This document shows, one piece after another, positions 8,280-16,442 of a DNA stretch of 64,000 bases. The notes under the pieces are model-generated. The model saw only the letters and a program-made list of their open reading frames with translations. It had not been told where the DNA came from and did not search any database. The position numbers and the translations under genes were made by a program. Source of the stretch: Streptomyces antibioticus (GTDB lineage: Bacteria; Actinomycetota; Actinomycetes; Streptomycetales; Streptomycetaceae); assembly GCF_002019855.1 (NCBI RefSeq), contig NZ_CM007717.1, positions 2,539,198 to 2,603,197 on the forward strand, written 5' to 3'. The number at the start of each line of letters is the position of its first letter. The stretch's first letter is position 1.

Positions 8280-8289
8280 CCGAGGTTTC

Positions 8290-8319
8290 TTGACGGGTCG
8301 TCGCTTGACGGGTCGTCGC
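8290..8319. repeat. Perfect 15-bp tandem duplication
   Basis: TTGACGGGTCGTCGC is present twice in a row, 11 bp after the cobT stop and 46 bp before the next start. Each copy begins with a -35-like TTGACG, so the duplication may have copied part of the promoter of the MprF-like gene. Confidence 0.7.
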
Positions 8320-8364
8320 GCCTAGCGGGATGGCGGGCGAAAACGGGACATATCATCCCCCTTC

Positions 8365-10137
8365 ATGGGACATTCCCGGGTCGCCGCCTCCGTCGCCGTC
8401 TGGTATCTGCGTGCCGTCGCGTTCGTCAACTTCCTCAGCGCGGTGTGGGTTTCGCTGGGGCAGGACGTGCGGCGGCACAACCAGGCGGATCTGTTCACGC
8501 CGTATCTGCTGACGGCGGGATTCGCCTCCGGGGTCTTCACCGCGTTCCTCGCCGTCACCATGCGGCGGCGCAAGCGGGCCGCCTGGATCCTCAACCTCGC
8601 GCTGAGCGGGGCGTTTCTGGCGCTGCTGGCGTTCGCCATGGCGTTCCCGGAGATCCGGCGGCAGCCGCAGAACTGGGTCTCGCTCGGGCTGACCGCCGTC
8701 TTCGTGGCCGCGCTGCTCGCCGGGCGGCGGGAGTTCTACGCCAAGGGCGACCGCTCCAACCCGCGGCTCGCCGCGGCCGTCGGCGCCGGCGGGCTGCTGG
8801 GCGCCTCGCTGCTGGCCGCCCTGCTGGTGACGGTCACCGACCGCTCGGGCGCCCCCTCCACTTTCGTCACCTTCCTCGACCGCTGGCGCTACGGCACCCT
8901 CCGGCTCGTCTCCGTCGCCGCCGAGGACCGTTCCGTCGCCGGGATCGCGCCGCCCACCTGGGTCGACGTCACCGTCAACGTGCTGAGCACGGCCCTGGTC
9001 CTCGCCGTCCTGTACGCCGCGTTCCGCTCCCGGCGGGCCGTCGACCCGCTCACCGACGACGACGAGAAACGGCTGCGGGAGCTGCTCGACCGGCACGGCG
9101 AGCGGGACTCGCTCGGCTACTTCGCCCTGCGCCGCGAGAAGAGCGTGTGCTGGTCGCCGACCGGGAAGGCGGCCGTCGCCTACCGGGTCGTCGGCGGGGT
9201 CTCGCTGGCGTCCGGGGATCCGCTCGGCGATCCGGAGGCGTGGCCCGGGGCGATCGCGCCGTGGCTCGCCGAGGCCCGCGCGCACGGCTGGATCCCGGCG
9301 GTGATGGGCGCCAGCGAGGAGGCCGGGACGGTGTACGCCCGGCACGGCCTGGACGCCCTGGAACTCGGCGACGAGGCGATCGTCGACGTCGCCGGGTTCA
9401 CCCTGGAGGGGCGCGCCATGCGGACCGTGCGCCAGGCCCACAACCGGGTGCGGCGGGCCGGGTACACCGTGCGGGTGCGGCGGCACGTGGACATCCCGGC
9501 CGACGAGACGGCCGCCCTGGTACGGCGCGCCGACGACTGGCGGGACGGGGCCACGGAACGCGGCTTCAGCATGGCCCTGGGGCGGCTCGGGGACGCCCGG
9601 GACGGCCGGTGCGTGATGGTCGAGTGCACGGACGGCGACGGCCGCCTGCGGGCGCTGCTCTCCTTCGTGCCCTGGGGGCCCGGGGGGCTGTCGCTGGACC
9701 TGATGCGGCGGGACCGGGACTCCGACAACGGGCTGATCGAGTTCATGGTGATCGAGGTGCTGCGGCGGGCCGGGGAGATCGGGATCACGCAGGTCTCGCT
9801 GAACTTCGCGATGTTCCGGTCGGTCTTCGAACGGGGCGCCCGGCTCGGCGCCGGACCGGTGCTGCGGCTGTGGCGGTCGCTGCTCGGCTTCTTCTCCCGC
9901 TGGTGGCAGATCGAGTCGCTGTACCGGGCCAACGCCAAGTACCGGCCGGTCTGGGAGCCGCGGTTCCTGCTCTTCGAGAAGAGCGCGGACCTGCCCCGGA
10001 TCGGCGTCGCGTCCGCCCGGGCCGAGGGGTTCCTGGACGGGCCGGCGCTGCCGAAGTGGCCGTACCGCGAGGGGAAGCGGCCGTACCGCGAGCCTCTGAC
10101 GACCCGACGACATGAGCATCTGGAGACCCGAGCATGA
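8365..10137 (+). CDS. MprF-like membrane protein with phosphatidylglycerol lysyltransferase (DUF2156) domain
   Basis: A 590-residue integral membrane protein. The first ~230 residues hold about five to six hydrophobic segments. The cytoplasmic C-terminal region (from ~240) is the DUF2156/LPG_synthase_C fold, with ALRREKSVCWSPTGKAAVAY, GDPLGDPEAWPGAI and the closing RFLLFEKSADLPRIGVAS. Homologues transfer an amino acid from aminoacyl-tRNA to phosphatidylglycerol, lowering surface charge. It is shorter than classical MprF (~840 aa), as in many actinobacterial versions. Its stop overlaps the next gene's ATG by 4 bp. Confidence 0.88.
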   Translation: MGHSRVAASVAVWYLRAVAFVNFLSAVWVSLGQDVRRHNQADLFTPYLLTAGFASGVFTAFLAVTMRRRKRAAWILNLALSGAFLALLAFAMAFPEIRRQPQNWVSLGLTAVFVAALLAGRREFYAKGDRSNPRLAAAVGAGGLLGASLLAALLVTVTDRSGAPSTFVTFLDRWRYGTLRLVSVAAEDRSVAGIAPPTWVDVTVNVLSTALVLAVLYAAFRSRRAVDPLTDDDEKRLRELLDRHGERDSLGYFALRREKSVCWSPTGKAAVAYRVVGGVSLASGDPLGDPEAWPGAIAPWLAEARAHGWIPAVMGASEEAGTVYARHGLDALELGDEAIVDVAGFTLEGRAMRTVRQAHNRVRRAGYTVRVRRHVDIPADETAALVRRADDWRDGATERGFSMALGRLGDARDGRCVMVECTDGDGRLRALLSFVPWGPGGLSLDLMRRDRDSDNGLIEFMVIEVLRRAGEIGITQVSLNFAMFRSVFERGARLGAGPVLRLWRSLLGFFSRWWQIESLYRANAKYRPVWEPRFLLFEKSADLPRIGVASARAEGFLDGPALPKWPYREGKRPYREPLTTRRHEHLETRA

Positions 10138-10901
10138 GACACCGCCCCGCCCGCTGGGCCCGCGCCGAGTGGGGGCCGCTGTACGAGGCCGTGCGCGGGC
10201 CCCTGGTGCGGCGGCGGTGGCGGGCGGTGCCGATGACGCTCGCGGCGGTGTGTCTGACGGCGGTCATACAGGTCGTCCAGAACCGGCCCTGGGGCTACCG
10301 GCCGGTCCAGGACCTGGGGGCCGTACGCGCCGAGGACCCTCTCTGGCTCGCCCTGCTGCGCACCCCGTTGTCGCTGTTCGTGCCCGCGCTCGACCTGCCG
10401 GTCTGGGGCGCGCTGGCACAGATCCTGCTGGTGTTCGGGATCGCGGAGATCTGTCTGGGCCGGTGGCGCACGCTCGCCGTCGCGTACGCCGCGACCCTCG
10501 CGGGCACGCTGTACGCGCGTGTGGGCATCCATCTCGGTGTGCTGCCGGCCTCCGACGCCCAGGTGGTCGACACCGGTCCGTCGGCCGCGGTGGTGGGCCT
10601 GGCGGTGTTCGTGTCGCTGCGCCACCACGCGTACGTGACGGCGTCGGCGGTGGTCCTCGCGATGATCGTCGAGGTCCTGGTCAAGCCCAACCTGGCGGGC
10701 AAGGAGCATCTGGCGGCGCTCGCGGCGGTGCTGGCGCTGTGCGCGGGCGCGCGGCTGCTACGGCGTCGGCGGGGGCCTTGGCGGGGGTGCCGGGGGCGTC
10801 AGCGGGGGCCGGCGGACGCGGTGAGTTCCTCGTCCGTCTTGCCGCCCAGCCAGTCCCCCACGATCCGGCGGGGCCGCAGCCAGCGGCGTTCGTGCCGGTA
10901 G
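10134..10901 (+). CDS. Rhomboid-like membrane protein
   Basis: A 255-residue protein with about six hydrophobic helices, resembling the rhomboid-like family. It has a possible serine motif TGPSAAVVG where rhomboid proteases have GxSG; the His partner is not obvious, so activity is doubtful. It is translationally coupled (ATGA) to the MprF-like gene, suggesting a joint membrane role. The last ~34 residues are Arg/Ser-rich, atypical, and overlap the 3' end of the opposite-strand gene by 103 bp. This could be real, or a missed earlier stop from a sequence error. Confidence 0.75.
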   Translation: MRHRPARWARAEWGPLYEAVRGPLVRRRWRAVPMTLAAVCLTAVIQVVQNRPWGYRPVQDLGAVRAEDPLWLALLRTPLSLFVPALDLPVWGALAQILLVFGIAEICLGRWRTLAVAYAATLAGTLYARVGIHLGVLPASDAQVVDTGPSAAVVGLAVFVSLRHHAYVTASAVVLAMIVEVLVKPNLAGKEHLAALAAVLALCAGARLLRRRRGPWRGCRGRQRGPADAVSSSSVLPPSQSPTIRRGRSQRRSCR

Positions 10902-11563
10902 GCCCGCAGGATCGCCCGCGCGCGTGCCTTCGGACGGCGCCGGTAGAAGCGCCGGGCCCAGGGCGAGCCCGGCCGGGCCACCCGCATCAGCCCGATCAGT
11001 CCCAGGAGCGGCACGAAGACGCTGAAGACCGCCGTCCAGAACTTGCCCTTGGTCAGCACGGCCAGCGAGAACAGGAAGTTGACGACGATGGTCGAGATCA
11101 CGGTCCCGCGGTCCTGGAGTTCGTCGTCGCTCAGGTCGTCCACACCGAACGGCGAGGCGCCCACCAGGAGCAGCCCCACCAGGGCCGCGGTCAGCACCAC
11201 GGCCTCCACGCTCTTGCGGCCCTCCTCCGACCAGTACACGTCGTCCAGGTGCAGGATCAGCGCGAACTCGTCCAGGACCAGGCCGGTGCCGATGCCGAAG
11301 ACGACCGCGAAGACCGCCGCGCCGACGGGGCGCTGACCGCTCCCCACCGCGCCGAAACCCCCGGCGACCGTCAGCACGACGCCGGGGACCACATGGTGGA
11401 TGTGCAGCCCGCCGGTGCTGATGTTGCCGAAGGGTCCCTTGCCGGCCCGGATGAGGCGGGTGATGACCCGGGTGATCAGGAAGGTGAGCACGAACGCGGT
11501 CAGGGCGAGGAGCAGCGGGAGTTTGCCCGGTTCGATGATGTTGCGCTGAAGCCACTGGCCCAT
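10799..11563 (-). CDS. Conserved integral membrane protein with LHIHH motif
   Basis: A 254-residue protein with about five membrane spans. The first span (LLLALTAFVLTFLITRVI) is followed by the loop GNISTGGLHIHHVVPGVVL, whose clustered histidines, with later acidic residues (LDEFALILHLDDVYW), could bind a metal. A basic C-terminal tail (FYRRRPKARARAILRAYRHE) lies in the cytoplasm. This type is widespread in actinobacteria with no assigned function. Its 3' end is overlapped by the convergent rhomboid-like gene; its 5' end faces cobS. Confidence 0.8.
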   Translation of the reverse strand: MGQWLQRNIIEPGKLPLLLALTAFVLTFLITRVITRLIRAGKGPFGNISTGGLHIHHVVPGVVLTVAGGFGAVGSGQRPVGAAVFAVVFGIGTGLVLDEFALILHLDDVYWSEEGRKSVEAVVLTAALVGLLLVGASPFGVDDLSDDELQDRGTVISTIVVNFLFSLAVLTKGKFWTAVFSVFVPLLGLIGLMRVARPGSPWARRFYRRRPKARARAILRAYRHERRWLRPRRIVGDWLGGKTDEELTASAGPR

Positions 11564-11630
11564 GGGCCCAGTCTCCCGGCGGACGGGGTGGGCCGCCCGT
11601 CCGTGACGGCGTCCGGGCTACTCTGCGCGC

Positions 11631-12419
11631 GTGTCCAAGATCCCGCCGCTGGACGGCCTCCGATTCGCCTTCGGCACCCTCACCGTGCTGCCCGTCCGGG
11701 TGACGCGCTGGGACCGTACGGCGGCCCGCGGCGGCATGACGGCCGCGCCGCTCGTGGGGCTGGTCGTGGGCGCCGTCGCGGCCGGGCTCGGTCTGCTGCT
11801 GCTGTTCCTGGGCGCGGGCCCGCTGACGGCCGCGGTGGGCTCCGCCGCGGTACCGGCCGTCCTCACCCGCGGTCTGCATCTGGACGGGCTCGCGGACACC
11901 GCGGACGGGCTGGGCAGCGGCCGGCCCGCGGAGGACGCGCTGCGGATCATGAAGCAGTCGGACATCGGCCCGTTCGGCGTGCTCACCCTCGTGTTCGTGC
12001 TCCTGGCCCAGGTGGCGACGCTGGCGCAGCTCTACGACGACTCCTGGACGCGGGGCGCGATCGCGGCGCTCGTCTCGGCGGTCGCGGCCCGACTGGCCCT
12101 CACCCTGGCCGCCCGCAAGGGCGTCCCGCCGGCCCGCCCCGAGGGCCTGGGCGCGGCGGTGGCCGGCGTGGTCCCGCTGCCGGGCGCCCTCGCGGTGACG
12201 GCGGCCTGCGTCCTGGCCTCGGCCGCGCTGGGCGTCCTGTCCTCCCCGTCCGACGCCCTCCGCACGGCCGCGGCACTCCTCCTCGCGACCGCCACCACCG
12301 AACTCCTCCTCCGCCACTGCAGCCGCCGCTTCGGCGGCATCACCGGCGACGTCTTCGGCGCACTGGCGGAAACGGCGGCGACGACGGTACTGGTCATCTC
12401 GGCACTGGGCCCGTCCTGA
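11631..12419 (+). CDS. cobS: Adenosylcobinamide-GDP ribazoletransferase (cobalamin synthase)
   Basis: A 262-residue integral membrane enzyme that joins adenosylcobinamide-GDP and alpha-ribazole (phosphate) in the final stage of B12 assembly. The start is the GTG at 11631. Signatures are FAFGTLTVLPV near the N-terminus, LTRGLHLDGLADTADGLGS (the conserved DGLADxxDG motif) and IMKQSDIGPFGV, followed by repeated hydrophobic helices. The codon use of its last third (C-ending codons throughout) matches the flanking sequence. No gene follows for 770 bp. Confidence 0.93.
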   Translation: MSKIPPLDGLRFAFGTLTVLPVRVTRWDRTAARGGMTAAPLVGLVVGAVAAGLGLLLLFLGAGPLTAAVGSAAVPAVLTRGLHLDGLADTADGLGSGRPAEDALRIMKQSDIGPFGVLTLVFVLLAQVATLAQLYDDSWTRGAIAALVSAVAARLALTLAARKGVPPARPEGLGAAVAGVVPLPGALAVTAACVLASAALGVLSSPSDALRTAAALLLATATTELLLRHCSRRFGGITGDVFGALAETAATTVLVISALGPS

Positions 12420-13192
12420 CCCTCCCGTGACTTCAGACCGGTGGCCGGCCTGGAGGCCCCCACACGGACACCCCCGCCGAAGCCCGCGCGCCGCCACGGG
12501 CCGCCGAACCGCCCGAGCGGATCTGCGCAGCGGCCGGGCCGCCGGGGCCTGGGTGGGCGAGGCAGGGCGGGCGGTTCCCGCCACACGCGCGTGACCTGCC
12601 GCCGCAGGGCCCCGGACGCGGCACCCCGGCAAGTCGGCACAGCGGCCGGGCGCCGGGATCCGGGAGGCGCGCTGCGGGCGGTCCCCCACGCGCGCGTGAC
12701 CTGGCCCCGCGGGCCTCACGTACACGGGCGAGCCGGCACAGCGCCCCAGCCGGGCGGGGTGCCGGGACCCGGTGGGCGGGGCGGTGCGAGCGGTCCCCGC
12801 ACGCGCGCGGCCTGGCGCCGCGGGCTTGGACGCCGCGCACACCGGCGGGTCGACACAGCGCCCCGGCCCGGCACGGCGGCCGGGACCCTGCGCGGGCGGC
12901 GCGGCAGGGCGGTTCTTCGCACGCTCGTGTGTTCTGGCGTCGCGGGTCCCGGATGGGGTTCGGGCGTTGTCGGGGGCGTGGGATTCGGGGTGAGGTGGGG
13001 CTGCGTGCATGAGTGGACGGAGCGGCACGCGTAGGCTCGTTGCGGGTTGGGTCTGCCGGTTCGCCGCGCCGGTGGGGTCGACCCCGGTGACGACCGCTTT
13101 CGGGGCCCGGATCTAGGGTCGGCTCTCGGGCCCGGTCGACCCACCACATTCCGGCCACTGCAACTCCACATCGGAAGCGAGATTTCACCACC
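12420..13192. other. Gene-free interval with degenerate repeats
   Basis: Between cobS and pepA I see no convincing gene. Open frames here are high-GC artefacts without ribosome sites or recognisable products. Most of the stretch (12523-12955) is a degenerate tandem repeat, described separately. The last ~170 bp presumably hold the pepA promoter and leader. Confidence 0.7.
12523..12955. repeat. Four degenerate tandem copies of a ~100-118 bp unit
   Basis: Copies begin near 12523, 12633, 12731 and 12849. Each opens with a form of GTCGGCACAGCGGCC (CGCAGCGGCC, CACAGCGGCC, CACAGCGCCC, CACAGCGCCC). About 65 bp later each has a core like CACGCGCGTGACCTGGCGCC followed by GCGGGC (variants at about 12585, 12688, 12800 and 12920). 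Divergence and length changes between copies suggest an old array. Confidence 0.65.
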
Positions 13193-14719
13193 GTGACTGC
13201 TCTCACTCTCAGCACCGCCGCGGCGCCCGGCCTGCGGGCCGACGCGATCGTGATCGGTGTCGCCAAGGGTCCGAAGGGCCCGGTCGTCGCCCCGGGCGCC
13301 GAGGCCGTCGACCAGGCGTACGACGGCCGGCTGGCCGGCGTCCTGGAAACCCTCGGGGCCTCCGGCGCCGAGGGCGAGGTGACGAAGCTGCCCGCCCCGG
13401 CCGGCTTCAAGGCACCGCTCGTGCTGGCGGTGGGGCTCGGCGCGGAGCCCGAGAAGGACGCCTCCTTCGACGCCGAGGCCCTGCGCCGCGCGTCCGGTGT
13501 CGCCGCGCGCACCCTCACCGGCTCCAAGAAGGCCGCCTTCGCCCTGCCCCTGACGGACGCCGGTGACATCGGCGCCGTGGCGGAGGGCGTGGTGCTCGGC
13601 GCCTACTCCTTCGACGCCTACAAGGAGAGCGCCAAGGACGCCAAGGCGCGCAACGGCAAGGCCCCGCTCGCCGAGGCCGCCCTGCTCGGCGGGAAGCCGC
13701 GCGACGCCGCCCACAAGGCCGCGCTCGCCCGCGCCGTCGCCGTCGGCGAGGAGCTGAACCGCGCCCGCGACCTGATCAACATGCCGCCGAACGACCTCGA
13801 CCCGGCCGCCTTCGCCGCGCTCGCGCAGACCGCGGCCAAGGAGCACGGCATCAAGGTGCAGGTGCTCGACGAGAAGGCGCTCGCCAAGGGCGGCTACGGC
13901 GGCATCCTGGGCGTCGGCTCCGGCTCGTCGTCCGCCCCGCGTCTGGTGAAGCTGTCGTACACCTCGGGCACGGCGGACAAGCACCTCGCCTTCGTCGGCA
14001 AGGGCATCACCTACGACTCGGGCGGCATCTCGCTCAAGCCGGCCGGCCACAACGAGACGATGAAGTGCGACATGAGCGGCGCCGCGGCGGTCTTCGCCGC
14101 CGTCGTCGCCGCCGCGCGGCTGGGCCTCGACGTCAACGTCACGGGCTGGCTCGCCCTCGCCGAGAACATGCCGTCCGGCTCCGCCACCCGCCCGGGTGAT
14201 GTGCTGCGCATGTACAGCGGCAAGACGGTGGAGGTGCTCAACACCGACGCCGAGGGCCGGCTGGTGCTGGCCGACGCGCTGTGGGCCGCCTCGCAGGAGA
14301 AGCCGGACGCGATCGTCGACGTGGCGACCCTGACCGGCGCGATGATGCTGGCGCTGGGCAGCCGGACGTTCGGTGTCATGGCCAACGACGAGGCGTTCCG
14401 CACGGCGGTGTTCGAGGCCGCCGAGGAGGTCGGCGAGCCGGCCTGGCCGATGCCGCTGCCGGAGCACCTGCGCAAGGGCATGGACTCGAGCGTCGCCGAC
14501 ATCGCGAACATGGGCGAGCGGATGGGCGGCGGCCTGGTGGCCGGCCTGTTCCTGCGCGAGTTCGTGGGCGAGGGCATCACCTGGGCGCACCTCGACATCG
14601 CGGGTCCCGCGTTCAACGAGGGTGGCCCCTTCGGGTACACCCCCAAGGGCGGCACGGGCACCGCGGTGCGGACGCTCGTGCGGCTCGCGGAGCTGACCGC
14701 CGCGGGGGAGCTGGGCTAG
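13193..14719 (+). CDS. pepA: Leucyl aminopeptidase (M17, cytosol aminopeptidase)
   Basis: A 508-residue M17 aminopeptidase that releases N-terminal residues from peptides with a two-metal centre. The start is the GTG at 13193. The N-terminal macro-like domain covers ~1-170 and the catalytic domain ~180-500. Metal and catalytic motifs are GKGITYDSGGISLKP, MKCDMSGAAAV and NTDAEGRLVLADAL (family signature). Length is normal. A large dispersed-type hairpin lies 10 bp after its stop. Confidence 0.96.
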   Translation: MTALTLSTAAAPGLRADAIVIGVAKGPKGPVVAPGAEAVDQAYDGRLAGVLETLGASGAEGEVTKLPAPAGFKAPLVLAVGLGAEPEKDASFDAEALRRASGVAARTLTGSKKAAFALPLTDAGDIGAVAEGVVLGAYSFDAYKESAKDAKARNGKAPLAEAALLGGKPRDAAHKAALARAVAVGEELNRARDLINMPPNDLDPAAFAALAQTAAKEHGIKVQVLDEKALAKGGYGGILGVGSGSSSAPRLVKLSYTSGTADKHLAFVGKGITYDSGGISLKPAGHNETMKCDMSGAAAVFAAVVAAARLGLDVNVTGWLALAENMPSGSATRPGDVLRMYSGKTVEVLNTDAEGRLVLADALWAASQEKPDAIVDVATLTGAMMLALGSRTFGVMANDEAFRTAVFEAAEEVGEPAWPMPLPEHLRKGMDSSVADIANMGERMGGGLVAGLFLREFVGEGITWAHLDIAGPAFNEGGPFGYTPKGGTGTAVRTLVRLAELTAAGELG

Positions 14720-14729
14720 CCCGCACTTC

Positions 14730-14811
14730 GGGGCGCGGGGACTGTGCGCCTGATCACGTGGCCGGTCGCGCTCGCGCGGCGGAGCCGCTGATCGGCACAG
14801 CCCCGCGCCCC
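14730..14811. repeat. 82-nt palindrome resembling a dispersed Streptomyces element
   Basis: The left arm GGGGCGCGGGGACTGTGC (14730-14747) pairs with GCACAGCCCCGCGCCCC (14795-14811), giving 17 bp with a single bulged A. The loop contains further short complementary parts. Streptomyces genomes carry many palindromes built on GGGGCGCGGGGA...; from memory this looks like a member. Its position right after pepA fits a terminator role as well. Confidence 0.6.
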
Positions 14812-14993
14812 TGGGCTCGATACGTGGGGCGTCTCACATAGGTGCCCCGTGTCTCGTCGGCCTCCGACAAGTGCGAGGATGGGGCTCGGCAGGACAGGGC
14901 CCCCACCACAGGGCCGAAGAAAGAGCGGCCGGACACCAGCCGCCGGCGGTCAGCGACGACCGGCGCACGGCGCACATGCATGGAGGACGTGAC

Positions 14994-16382
14994 GTGGCGA
15001 ACGACGCCAGCACCGTTTTCGACCTAGTGATCCTCGGCGGTGGTAGTGGCGGTTACGCCGCGGCCCTGCGCGGGGCGCAGCTTGGTCTGGACGTCGCCCT
15101 GATCGAGAAGGACAAGGTCGGCGGTACCTGCCTGCACCGGGGTTGCATCCCCACCAAGGCCCTGCTGCACGCGGGCGAGGTCGCCGACCAGGCCCGCGAG
15201 AGCGCGCAGTTCGGCGTCAAGGCCACCTTCGACGGCATCGACATCGCCGGGGTCCACAAGTACAAGGACGGCGTGATCTCCGGCCTCTACAAGGGCCTCC
15301 AGGGTCTCGTCGCCTCCCGCAAGGTGACGTACATCGAGGGTGAGGGCCGACTGTCCTCCCCGACCTCCGTCGACGTGAACGGACAGCGCGTCCAGGGCCG
15401 TCACGTCCTGCTGGCGACCGGCTCCGTGCCGAAGTCGCTGCCGGGTCTGGAGATCGACGGCAACCGGATCATCTCCTCCGACCACGCCCTCGTCCTGGAC
15501 CGCGTGCCCAAGTCCGCGATCATCCTGGGCGGCGGTGTCATCGGCGTCGAGTTCGCCTCGGCGTGGAAGTCCTTCGGCGCGGACGTCACCGTCATCGAGG
15601 GTCTCAAGCACCTGGTGCCGGTCGAGGACGAGAACAGCTCCAAGCTGCTGGAGCGCGCGTTCCGCAAGCGCGGCATCAAGTTCAACCTGGGCACCTTCTT
15701 CTCGAAGGCCGAGTACACCGCCGACGGCGTCAAGGTCACCCTGGCCGACGGCAAGGAGTTCGAGGCCGAGATCCTGCTGGTCGCGGTGGGCCGCGGGCCC
15801 GTCTCCGCCGGTCTCGGCTACGAGGAGCAGGGCGTCGCGACGGACCGCGGCTATGTCCTGGTCGACGAGTACATGCGGACGAACGTCCCCACCATCTCCG
15901 CCGTCGGTGACCTGGTCCCGACCCTCCAGCTCGCGCACGTCGGCTTCGCCGAGGGCATCCTGGTGGCGGAGCGTCTGGCCGGCCTGAAGACCGTTCCGAT
16001 CGACTACGACGGTGTCCCGCGGGTGACGTACTGCCACCCCGAGGTCGCCTCCGTGGGCATCACCGAGGCCAAGGCCAAGGAGATCTACGGCGCGGACAAG
16101 GTCGTCGCTCTGAAGTACAACCTGGCGGGCAACGGCAAGAGCAAGATCCTGAACACCGCGGGCGAGATCAAGCTCGTCCAGGTCAAGGACGGCGCCGTGG
16201 TCGGCGTCCACATGGTCGGCGACCGGATGGGCGAGCAGGTCGGCGAGGCCCAGCTCATCTACAACTGGGAAGCGCTGCCGGCCGAGGTGGCCCAGCTCAT
16301 CCACGCCCACCCGACGCAGAACGAGGCGCTCGGCGAGGCCCACCTGGCCCTGGCGGGCAAGCCGCTGCACTCGCACGACTGA
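14994..16382 (+). CDS. lpdA: Dihydrolipoyl dehydrogenase (E3)
   Basis: A 462-residue flavoprotein that reoxidises the dihydrolipoyl groups of 2-oxoacid dehydrogenases with NAD+. GTG 14994 follows GGAGGAC. The FAD-binding motif is LVILGGGSGGYAAALRG, and the redox disulfide is GGTCLHRGCIPTKALLH (CxxxxC). The NAD motif is AIILGGGVIGVEFASAW, with AVGDLVPTLQLAHV and the C-terminal catalytic His-Glu pair HAHPTQNEALGE. It is 60 bp upstream of the E2 gene and clearly in one operon with it. Confidence 0.96.
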   Translation: MANDASTVFDLVILGGGSGGYAAALRGAQLGLDVALIEKDKVGGTCLHRGCIPTKALLHAGEVADQARESAQFGVKATFDGIDIAGVHKYKDGVISGLYKGLQGLVASRKVTYIEGEGRLSSPTSVDVNGQRVQGRHVLLATGSVPKSLPGLEIDGNRIISSDHALVLDRVPKSAIILGGGVIGVEFASAWKSFGADVTVIEGLKHLVPVEDENSSKLLERAFRKRGIKFNLGTFFSKAEYTADGVKVTLADGKEFEAEILLVAVGRGPVSAGLGYEEQGVATDRGYVLVDEYMRTNVPTISAVGDLVPTLQLAHVGFAEGILVAERLAGLKTVPIDYDGVPRVTYCHPEVASVGITEAKAKEIYGADKVVALKYNLAGNGKSKILNTAGEIKLVQVKDGAVVGVHMVGDRMGEQVGEAQLIYNWEALPAEVAQLIHAHPTQNEALGEAHLALAGKPLHSHD

Positions 16383-16442
16383 CCCCTCGGTCGACGAAGC
16401 GACGACACAGACTTCCGCAACTCGTAAGGAGCAACCGAAACC

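Noticed and set aside
4700..12000. Cobalamin riboswitch upstream of cobU, cobT or cobS
   Set aside because: The leaders are short, and I see no B12-box core or multi-helix leader.
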